From NCBI GenBank assembly GCA_024196135.1, contig JAMQCK010000908.1, positions 1 to 14,117 of the forward strand: DNA of 14,117 nucleotides, written 5' to 3'. The DNA comes from Pleurotus ostreatus/Saccharomyces cerevisiae fusant. Lineage: Eukaryota; Opisthokonta. The notes under the pieces were generated by a model. The model was not told the DNA's origin, did no database searches, and worked only from the letters and a program-made list of their open reading frames with translations. Below are positions 1 to 7,769 of this stretch, piece by piece; the stretch's first letter is position 1; every line of letters starts with the position of its first letter. Made by a program: the position numbers and the translations under genes.

Positions 1-56
1 CCCCCTCCCTCTCCCCCCTCCCTCTCCCCCTCCCTCTCCCCCTTCCCCTCCCCCTC
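1..56. repeat. C-rich (CT) tandem repeat
   Basis: About four imperfect copies of a 12-13 base unit, CCCCCTCCCTCT, run from base 1 to about 50 and decay into further C/T sequence. The opposite strand carries repeated runs of three to six G and could fold into a G-quadruplex. It is not the usual fungal telomere unit (CCCTAA), so I call it a simple repeat at the window edge. Confidence 0.85.
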
Positions 57-1494
57 GAGTCCTCGCCCCGCGATCATGATCCCAGTCGTCAACCCCGCCG
101 CCACAACATCCGCATCCTCGACGTTCCGCGTATGCGCATCCTCCGACTTCGCATTCTCCTCCGCATCATCCGCTACGTGCACTTATCATCGTTCGCGTCC
201 GCTGACATCGGCTTAGGCACTCACTGCATCCTTTCGATGCGGCGCAGCCCAGCCCCTCACCGGCGGGGGCGCCCCTGCTGGGCAAAATGATCCAAGGCAA
301 AGGTTTTTGCTTTAATCATCACACACTTCCGAATTGCACGGCGGTTAGACGCGCTGTTGGCCTGGTAAGAATGTCTTGAACATGCTTTTTGTTCCCAGAA
401 GTGCTTTAAGCACACTTCTACTTCTTGGTAAGCACTAAGTCCTGCGCTTTCACTATCTAGTGAAAAATAACCTCATTGTAGTGGGCGCGCGAGAGTCCGC
501 GGCTGCGTTAGAGAATGGCCACTTTAAAAGCATGAATCGAGACTGCAGAGCATCAGCAGACGGACGCCCGACGGTAAACAAGTAATATCCGCCCCGCCAT
601 CAGCTCTCAGCTCAGAAAATACGTAGGAGCGTGGGATGCAGTATCAGGAGCAGGATGAGCTTGTGGCCAGGAGGGCAAGGCAATGAGTGGATGATTGGAG
701 TTATGGCAGGACGTTGCGACACATTGCTTACAGCAATCGTCAGGCTCCTAGTCATCTCTGCGCTCGTGGAGCGACATCTGATTTCTGTTAGTGTGGAGCG
801 GGAACAAAGCACGCAGATAGCGCGCGGCGTGAGCGTCTGGCGGGCCGGCTGGTGGCTCTGTGCTCTTATTGTACTTTGACCACTGCCGGATGTCGGGTAG
901 AGGCTATTATGCGCTGGGAAAGCCTTAACCTGACGAGGTACAATAGTTGAGGTGCGCCGGTCTCGCCTGCCAAGCGCGAACTTGCTTTTACATGCTCGAC
1001 GTAAACACAATCAAGGCCGCTCCACGAGCGGGAGGGTGACTACGAGCCTGACGATCGCTGTAAGTCCCGACCGTTGATATACGTGCGTTGTCCGTATTTC
1101 CTTTCCCAGTCCCTTGGCGAGTCACTCATTGGACTTACAGGCCTCAGCATCGACGACACGAGGCCAGCCTCGCGTCCGTCCACCGGGTCTACCACATTTA
1201 CGTCCTCCTCGTGCTTCTATGCAAGTCAATCACTACGCTACTGAATTGCGCTCGCCGTGGGCATGTCATGGCCTCCGTTGACCCCCGCCATCCCGTAAAG
1301 AGGCGCTCATACGTTCTTGCTCCCGGCCGTCATCGTGTGCCACGTTCCTGTCGAAAGCGCTCAACGCAGGCAGCGAACCACACGGTTCGACATCCTTCGT
1401 AGACCTCTCCATTCCTCTCCAAGTCGCCGCTCCACGCGCGGCATCTGTATCTCAGATTTTCGGGTTCCTGCTGGTCACTTTCGAAAGGTTGTCA
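57..1494. other. Intergenic region upstream of gene A, no supported gene
   Basis: I see no convincing gene here. The longest frames (for example 631-879 plus, 82 codons; 612-1010 minus, 132 codons) lack splice logic, recognisable motifs or convincing codon bias. The plus frame at 631-879 has a hydrophobic stretch and could be a relic, but nothing supports expression. The region holds two small perfect inverted repeats (401-413 and 448-465). The frame of gene A is open upstream of its first ATG back to at least 1381, so an unseen 5' exon is possible. Confidence 0.5.
401..465. repeat. Two small hairpins in intergenic DNA
   Basis: At 401-413, GTGCTT-T-AAGCAC pairs perfectly, and weaker pairing continues outward. 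At 448-465, TTTCACTA-TC-TAGTGAAA is a perfect 8-bp inverted repeat with a 2-base spacer. They could be protein-binding palindromes or remnants of a small inverted-repeat element. No function can be assigned from sequence. Confidence 0.5.
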
Positions 1495-3943
1495 ATGGCG
1501 GCACTCGACGAACGCGATGGGCTCACCGACACTCAGGAGTGCCATTCTCCCGAGTTGCTTCAGGTCGATCCACCGGCCCCTAGGCATCCCTCTATGATGG
1601 AAAACAAACCTCCGGCTTCCTTAGATGCGCACTCTCAAGGCACGTCCGGTCATGCCTCTCCACCTATAGCTACGGCGGCGCTGGCGATCGCAATGTCTTC
1701 CACGTCGATATCAGCCGTCATTCCCGACTCCCCCTCGGAGGCCAACCTTGACACCCTCTCGCGCAACATCGCCACGCTGAAGCGCAACATTGAGATTCAC
1801 AAGCGCCGAAATCAGAAGCTCGCTAGACGCGTCGAGGAGCTTGAGGGACAGAAGGACGAAGCGGAGGCGCATTGCGAGGGACTAGAGAAGGAGCGGGAGG
1901 AACTGGCGAGGGAGAGGGACGTGTACATGGTGAGATCGGATACACAGGACGCCGTGCAGAGGGAGATCGACGCGCTGCGCTTGGAACTTGGGAGGATCCA
2001 GGTGCGTGGCTTTGTCCCACGTGCAATCCGTTTCCCTGACCATGGCGCCAGAACGCGCTGGGTGACGCTGAGGAGGACCGAAGCGAGCGTGTGCGGGAGG
2101 CGCAAGCGCTCAAGCTCGATCTCCACGCAAAGGCGGCGGAGCTACGCGAGAAGGAAGGGGATTTGCGAAGGCAACGCGCGGAGCTGCGGGAGATGGGCGA
2201 TGATTTGGAGGACAAACGCACCGAGTTGCATACAATGAAGAACGAAGTCTCTTCCGTGCGCACTGCGCTAGCGCGATCACAGGTGTGTCGTGTGTGTCGG
2301 CATATCCCCGCTCAGCTGACGTGTATGTTCAGGACGCGAGGAAACGAGCCGAAGAGGACACAACGCGCGTCGAGGGCAAGCTTTCGCAATCCAACACCGA
2401 CCGGGAGGTGCTCAGCGTGCGCGCTTCTGCTGCCGAGGCTCACGCCATCGCAGCCGAAGCGCGCGCCGTTGACGCAGAGGAGCGCACCGTTCACGCCCTC
2501 GAGCGCGTCGCTGAGGCTGAGGCTGGCGTAGCCTCCTCTAGTGCTCGTGCATCGGACGTCGAAGCTCGCGCTTCCGCTGCTGAAGCACGTGCGGCTGCCT
2601 GCGAAGAGCGCGTCTCCCTCGCACAAAAGCGCACCATCATCGCAGAGACTCAAGAGGCTGCTATCGCCGAGGAACTACGCGTTGCGAAGGACGCGCTTGA
2701 AGCCGCGGAAATGCAGGCGGCGCGCGCGATCACGGACAAGCACGAGATGCTGCAATCTCTGCAGGTTCGGTCCTCCGAGCTCGCCCGCATCCGAGATGAG
2801 TTTGCCCAGTCCAAGGATGAGCTCGCTCGAGCGCACACGGAGATCGAGGAGACCAAGGTGGAGCTAGCTGGGAAGGAGATGGAGGGGCTTGAGATGCAGG
2901 CCCACTTCGTGGATTTGAGGGACAGATTCGATGAGATCTCGTGCAGGCTGGGGTTCTCTCACTCGGTGACTTCAGAAAAATCTTCGCCTTCTAGGCTTTC
3001 CTCTTCGGCGCGCACGAGAGCGCTGCACTTGGCTTCAGCATCTGCCTCTCCCTATACTGCGCGCCTAGCGTCATCTGCAACACCTACGGCATCCTCACCC
3101 TCACTCGCGACTCCAATGTTAGCGCATCCTCCTTTCTCCATGACTCGTCCCTCCTCCGTATCGGCCAGGTCGACGCGCTTAATGGTGACAGACCCGTCGG
3201 AGGATCCTTCCTCTGGTGCGGGCATAGAACACCGCTCAGCTCATGCGTCGTGCGCTCTTACACAGATCCCTGCAACACTCCGGGGAACCGTTGGTCCGTC
3301 TCTCGATGGAGAGGACGATGCGGCGGAACTACACTTCTCGCCGCGTCGTATCTCTGCCACCGAGAACGACCATACTGTACGAGGTCATCACTCGCGTAGT
3401 CCGTCAGCGTCCAGATCCTCTGCCCGCCCGCAACCCGGCTTCGATCTCACTTCCTTGTCGTCGTCACCTGACGATGCTCCTGCTCCTAGCAAACCGGAAG
3501 CCCCGCCTAGCCAGAATGGCGTCGACGAGGAGTCCTCGTCGACGAAGCGGCCCAGAAAACGCCCTCATAGCCCAAACGCAGTCCCGGCCATTGATATATC
3601 AAGTAACTCGACGGACAAACGGCCTCGACGAACGCGCGGCTCGAAAGGCTTCCCTCCTACGAGTACCTCTAGCTTAGGCCGCACGCCGTTGTCTGACAGA
3701 CGACCCTGGTCGTCGCGGAGAGCGACTCGCGGGAATACGAAGCCCGTGCCTTGGGAGACCTTGAAGCCCAAGATGCGTGGGATTCTGACGAAGCCAAGGA
3801 AAGATACGAGGACCGACAAGCTCAGTAAGTGTCGTGAAAACTGAGTGCTTGCGGCAGTCTGATTCGGCGTCGTAGGCTCATCTGCAGGGTCGTCCGTCGG
3901 AAAGCGAGGAGCGCGCAGATGTGCACAGGTGATCATCATCTAG
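1495..3943 (+). CDS. Gene A: long coiled-coil protein, Ser/Pro-rich tail (hypothetical)
   Basis: Exons 1495-2001, 2052-2282, 2333-3824 and 3876-3943 give about 765 residues ending at TAG 3941-3943. Introns 2002-2051 and 2283-2332 are both 50 bp, start GTGCGT/GTGTGT and keep phase 0. The last intron, 3825-3875, starts with a consensus GTAAGT. Residues 1-80 look disordered. Residues about 83-453 are a nearly continuous charged coiled coil, first Lys/Glu/Arg-rich, then built on repeated AEARA/AEERA-type heptads. The rest is Ser/Pro/Ala-rich, with basic clusters KRPRKRPHSP (about residue 650) and DKRPRRTRGSKG (about 675) that resemble nuclear localisation signals. A structural or nuclear scaffold role is inferred from architecture; no enzyme domain is visible. 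The start is the first ATG of the open frame. The 3' end is uncertain: skipping the last intron gives a stop at 3842-3844, and alternative splicing could reach exons near 3982-4174. Confidence 0.8.
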
Positions 3944-3981
3944 TTTCCTTCTTGAATACTCTCCGCTGAGCACCGTGTTAG

Positions 3982-4174
3982 TGTGCGCGCACTCAAGAAC
4001 ACCTCACGAGCCCGCGATGGCTCTCCGGACCTCTAGGGCCGGCGTCTATCTGTCAGATGTGCGTGTCCTGGCTATCTTCTATGACATCATGACCGATACT
4101 GAACTTCGAATAGATGCTGGCGAAACAATCGCAAGAACACCTGAGCGTCCGCGAACGGGGGCACTCCGGCGCAG
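3982..4174 (+). CDS. Possible extra 3' exons of gene A or a small separate gene
   Basis: Two exon-like blocks follow gene A in a shared phase: about 3982-4058 and 4114-4174. They are separated by a 55-bp intron-like segment (4059-4113) with GTGCGT at its start, an ACTGAA branch-like site and TAG at its end. The second block closes at a good donor, CAG|GTGAGC (4174/4175). They can be joined in frame to gene A if a donor at 3921 and an acceptor at 3981 are used instead of reading to the TAG at 3941. The encoded peptide (for example ..RAGVYLSD|MLAKQSQEHLSVRER..) matches nothing I recognise. Beyond 4175 the sequence becomes pyrimidine-rich and no clear continuing exon was found up to about 4429. 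Confidence 0.3.
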
Positions 4175-4428
4175 GTGAGCGGACGTTGCGCCCGTACTAC
4201 GATCCCTCTTTCCCTCTTGTGCACTCGACATTACGTGTACCTCATCTTGAATTTCCCTTACTTTCTTGATCCCTCACGAAGCCTTACCTGTGTTCCTTAA
4301 ATAGTTGCGTCTCATGTATTCGCCTAGTAGAAGCCCATCCCAGCACAAATATGACAAGTTGTTTCTCAATGCCTCCGAATAGACCTGCAAGTGTCTCTCC
4401 ATCCACTCGACGATGTTAGGACTACTAG

Positions 4429-5191
4429 CCGGGCTGCAGGCATGGGTTCGCAGTGCGCGAAATCAGGATCCTTGTTCCCGCATCGTCTTCGACATCGACT
4501 TGCGCTAACCGGCCTTCCTTGCGGTGTAAAAGGTGCAAGAACCTTGCTGATAGTGCATCAAGAAGGGGGTCATCATTCTCAGGCTCGCGTCGGCCACAAT
4601 CTGCAGCCAGAGAAAAGACAAGAAATACCGGGTCAGGGGAGGGGATCAACCCGCTCCGTTCCTGGCAGCGATACTCCTCGATGCCACGCCTGCGCCATGC
4701 GACCCGATAATGCGCGCTCCTCTGCAGTTGCGGGGCGGCAGTCGCTGAGGATGATTTTTCCAAAACCACATCTGAGGGCTTCGCCTCGTACCCAAGTATC
4801 CGGGAGGTACTCGGCGTTTTTGAAGCTGACAAGCTAGCCCGAAAGTCAGTACAGCTGAGAGAGACGAAGATGTTCATGTACGTACCCGGTCTCGATGGCC
4901 AATGCGCAATAATGCGCGACGAAGAGTGGTCCTCCCATATCGAGGAGGTACTGGAAGGTCGACTTCCATGCAATTGATGAGAAACCTGAGAGTTAAGCAT
5001 GTTGACGGGAACGGGCAGGCGAATCCGTAAAGACTTGCCCGGGTCGAGCCAAAGAATACCATTTTGGACCCGGTAGTGCAAGGCGCAGAACGTCCCATAG
5101 GAAAAAAAAAATCGACGCAACCCACTCTGAGTTTGGGCGGATGAACTCGAGGCTGGGGTTCTGCTGGTCAGAAATGTGCGTGGATGCGTAG
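4429..5191 (+). CDS. Gene B: hypothetical protein, partial model with unknown 5' end
   Basis: The best reading uses exons about 4429-4631, 4728-4957 and 5019-5191, stop TAG 5189-5191. The clearest exon is 4728-4957, with strong coding bias (GAG, GAC, AAG, TTC, GCC codons) and a product containing segments such as SYPSIREVLGVFEADK and ETKMFMYVPGLDGQ. The first exon has a CKRCKN cysteine pair and a Ser/Arg-rich tail. The introns (96 and 61 bp) use weak donors (GTCAGG, GTCGAC), although the frames join correctly. No ATG was found in the first exon, so a 5' exon is missing from the model. The last exon includes a run of ten A (5102-5111) coding for lysines, a slippage hot spot, so the C-terminus may vary or be broken. 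I do not recognise the family. The opposite strand also has a long open frame here, but its Ser-rich composition marks it as a shadow. Confidence 0.4.
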
Positions 5192-5670
5192 CATCCCTAG
5201 ACCGAGAAGGTTGGTGAGATTACTTCCGGGGGATGTTGCATCGAAATGACCCACTAGCCCTCGAGAAAGACCTGCCGCAAAGTGCTCGTCTTGCCTGAAC
5301 ATGACGCACAAGTTGCGCAAAGTCGGTGGCGATTTGTCGGGCTTGCGCAGGCGTACTATGTCGCTAACAATCGACCCGAGCCTTAGCGTGTACGAAATGT
5401 ATCTGGCCCGGGCCTTGAAGGCAGGAACCGCAGGTCGCTGCTGACTGACTGATACTGAGGGTGATGCATCCCCAGCGAACATGGATGGTGCATGAAGGTG
5501 CCCCGAACGTGATGTACGGTTTAGAGATGAGGGTGGCGCCCGACCTGCAAATTGCAGGTGGCATGAACCATACGATTGCCTCAGCCGCAGAGACTGATGA
5601 AGTCCAGCTGGTCGTAGACAGATAGTAGGGCACGATGCGGCCCATGACGAAGGACAAAAGGTACGATGGT

Positions 5671-5862
5671 AGGCATGATGCATGGCCCGCGCGACGAAGT
5701 GGGCGATGAACGACCCGGACACGGTGGAATGACGCTCGAGGCACGACGAATGGCCTATTCAGCAGAGACACGGGTCCAGCTGCTAACGGCAGAGCGCGGT
5801 GGTATGCACGACGCCTCCTACATGACTTTGGCGGAATTAGGAGTACCCAGGCATGATGCATG
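5671..5862. repeat. Two copies of the 14-mer AGGCATGATGCATG
   Basis: The 14-base word occurs exactly at 5671-5684 and 5849-5862, 178 bp apart. Thirteen of its bases (GGCATGATGCATG) recur at 7341-7353, in the promoter side of gene C. Many partial forms (CATGACGA, GCACGACGA, GCATGAGACATGAC) lie between 5640 and 6065. It could be a degenerate tandem array or a family of protein-binding sites. Confidence 0.7.
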
Positions 5863-5989
5863 TCCTGAGTGCATGACGAGGCCACGAGAACCCGAGGAGG
5901 GATATGCGGATGAGGAGAGATGGGCACGAGTCTATGCATGTGATGGCGAGCTGCACGAGATAACCACTGAAGGGCGGGGGCAAAGAGCC

Positions 5990-6008
5990 CATGATGCACA
6001 GCATCATG
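5990..6008. repeat. Perfect hairpin CATGATGC-ACA-GCATCATG
   Basis: An 8-bp perfect inverted repeat with a 3-base loop, built from the same CATGATGC word as the dispersed repeat nearby. It lies 226-244 bp beyond the stop of gene C. It may be a palindromic binding site or an RNA hairpin in a 3' flank. Confidence 0.6.
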
Positions 6009-6233
6009 ACACTGGCAGACTGAGGTGGGGCCCGACAATGCAGTGGGACCAGCATGAGACATGACATTGGACGGGTACGCGATGCAAGCACAACGAGACC
6101 AAGATATACGAAAGCGAGATAGCACGACAAGAAGCGCAATGGAGAACAAGAGATGATGGTAAGGTATGCGGGCAGACATAAGAAACAAACAGAGAATGAA
6201 GAAATGAAGGCAGGTGTATGTTGGAAGCGCACC

Positions 6234-7212
6234 TCAGTCGGACGAGTCGTCACTCGAGTCCGCGGTGTTCCAGTCATCGTACGCTGCGGGCGAGGTAGTG
6301 GGAGGAGGAGTGGGGAGCGCGTCGCCGAGTTCGTGCGCCGCCATGAGCTGATACGTGTCCTGCATGTGTATAGCGCGGGCGTACTGGTTGTCATAGAAGG
6401 ATACGTCGAAATGTGCCGGGGAAGTATAGAGCTGAGCCTTGATCTCGAGCTCGATCGGCAGCCGGTACTCGTAGAGCCGAATGCGGTCCGGCTGGTGGAG
6501 GAGGAAATCGTAGTGTTCAGAGTACATGAGCGCATGCGGGCCCGACTCGCCATCGCGGTCACAGGAGGCCTCTCAAAGCGGCAGTGATAGCGATCAACAG
6601 CCGACTCGTCCCACTTAGAGAGCGAGAGGTCCAAGTCGCTTGTCCTGAACAAGGCCGGGTAGTCGCGTCGGATTCTGTCGATCGCGAAGATGTGGGTGCC
6701 ACCGATCCCGCGCGACGAAGAGCTCGACCTGATGAGGGGGATGCGAAAACCAACGTTGTTGTTGATGGAGTGAATGTTGGAGGTGAGGAAGAAGGACTGG
6801 GGAATTAAGGTGTAGGCGGCCGTGGTGTACCAGATGTCGAGGAAGGAGATGGGAACGGGTGCGCCAGGATTGCGCGCCTGGATGCGACTACTGTCTGCAA
6901 AGCGCCAACGCTGGCGCGTGTCCCTGCGGGTGTCGGTGCGGTCCTCCTGGGTCCGCCCGCTGGAAGTGTCGACTGCGCGATGTGGGCGAAGCGCTTCTGC
7001 GCATTGGCAGCCTCGATCTGCGCGTTGTTTTGCAGGCGCTCCTTCAGCGAGAAGTTCGCGTACAAGGCCGTGAGTTGGGGAGACGCGTGTGTAATGCGCT
7101 GGCGAGTGTATTGCTGCTGCTGCTGCTAATCGAGCTGCGCATGCGTCGCCGACGCGTACGCCGCGGTGTAAAGGGCATAGGCCGAGTCGAAGTAGCCATG
7201 GAAGGCCGACAT
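6234..7212 (-). CDS. Gene C: hypothetical protein with an in-frame TAG before a CAG run
   Basis: Exons on the minus strand are 7212-6974, 6923-6599 and 6545-6234 (TGA at 6236-6234), 291 residues. Introns are 50 bp (6973-6924, ending ACCGACACCCGCAG) and 53 bp (6598-6546, with TGTGAC near its end), and the phases join exactly. Codon bias is strong throughout. The start (CCACTATGTCG) opens with a Tyr/Ala-rich segment. Codon 29 (7128-7126) is TAG, directly followed by CAG CAG CAG CAG CAA, as if one CAG of a glutamine run became TAG by a single C-to-T change. Downstream the frame stays fully open: a Gln/Ala-rich segment, then exon 2 with motifs such as PVPISFLDIWYTTAAYTLIP and IDRIRRDYPALFR, and exon 3 with SEHYDFLLHQPDRIRLYEY, ending in an Asp/Ser-rich tail. 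I do not recognise the family. No Met codon lies soon after the stop, so restart would lose much of the protein. It is either a recent pseudogene, a readthrough case or a sequence error. Confidence 0.65.
7126..7128 (-). other. In-frame amber codon in gene C exon 1
   Basis: The minus-strand reading is CTC GAT TAG CAG CAG CAG CAG CAA TAC. An intron ending at this TAG was tested. The only nearby donor would give a 34-bp intron that shifts the frame into Ser-rich noise, so a nonsense mutation fits better. Confidence 0.75.
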
Positions 7213-7769
7213 AGTGGAGGACAATCCCAAAGAAGGATATACAACAAAACAGACGATAGATACGTGATGCGCGACTGAGACAGCGCGTCCGTACTAGTAC
7301 GACGAGACGGCGAGGGACAGGAATAAAACAGAGGAAGTACGGCATGATGCATGCGGATCCGGAACGTACTCGGGCCGGCGACTCCGTCTCTCTCATATTT
7401 TATCCTGTAATAATTTCCAACCTCGTTCCTCGGTATGGAATTTATTGTGGGCCTACATAGCGACCATGTCAATGTAATCGAAAAATAGGAACATTGACAA
7501 ATTTCTCTTCCAGGAGGGTCGATTGAACCGGAAATGGTATGGGTGGCGTGGGATTGGGTACGTAAATGGACGAACAGTCTTTCCTTCCTTTCGTGCTCCT
7601 CGCCATGACCCTCGCACCGGCCATCTATGCAGTGCTCGGTCCAGGTCGATGCATCCGAATGAAGGTTAGACCACCCATGATCATGCTCGCTTTGAGTGTC
7701 CGCTCCTTTGTTCTAAGCTGCAACGTATAAATCGTGACAAAGCCCCGTCCGAACTTGTTCGCCGCCAGT
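7213..7769. promoter_or_regulatory. Divergent intergenic promoter region between genes C and D
   Basis: These 557 bases separate the starts of gene C (minus) and gene D (plus), so they should hold both promoters. Visible elements are TATAAA at 7726-7731 for gene D, a TTGTATATCC stretch (minus, near 7230) that could serve gene C, the GGCATGATGCATG copy at 7341-7353, and the palindrome CATGATCATG at 7676-7685. No coding exon was found here. Shared regulation of C and D is an inference from layout only. Confidence 0.5.
7726..7731 (+). promoter_or_regulatory. TATA box candidate of gene D
   Basis: TATAAA lies 39-44 bases before the chosen ATG at 7770, a plausible core-promoter position with a short 5' leader. 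No other TATA-like element sits as close to this start. Confidence 0.45.

Larger units (their letters stand above)
5192..6233. other. Region without a complete gene; possible minus-strand exon remnants
   Basis: No complete gene could be built. On the minus strand, 5168 to about 5420 is open with plausible codon use (product includes LRKPDKSPPTLRNLCVMFRQ). A second minus frame after an acceptor-like GTTAG near 5365 is also plausible and stops near 5226. These may be 3' exons of a minus-strand gene overlapping the tail of gene B, or relics. From 5640 to 6110 the plus strand is rich in ATGA/CACGA words and carries copies of a GGCATGATGCATG motif and one perfect hairpin. The minus strand just below 6234 would be the 3' UTR of gene C. 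Confidence 0.35.

Noticed and set aside
1..56. Telomere repeat
   Set aside because: The unit is CCCCCTCCCTCT-like and lacks the CCCTAA unit expected in most filamentous fungi.
1380..1395. tRNA T-loop (GGTTCGAC)
   Set aside because: No matching A-box or cloverleaf arms upstream; similar GTTCGA words at 10823 and 12257 also lack partners.
4425..5120. A 231-residue minus-strand protein
   Set aside because: It is Ser-rich exactly opposite the best plus-strand exon of gene B, the typical signature of an antisense shadow.
5364..6188. A 274-residue minus-strand protein
   Set aside because: Composition is rich in His, Cys, Ser and Arg without motifs, and it runs through the repeated ATGATGCATG words. 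Treated as chance.
5837..7396. A 519-residue minus-strand protein
   Set aside because: It contains the true second exon of gene C, but its flanks read introns and the other two exons out of frame, giving Ser/Arg/Thr-rich noise. The spliced model has better codon use and phase-consistent introns.
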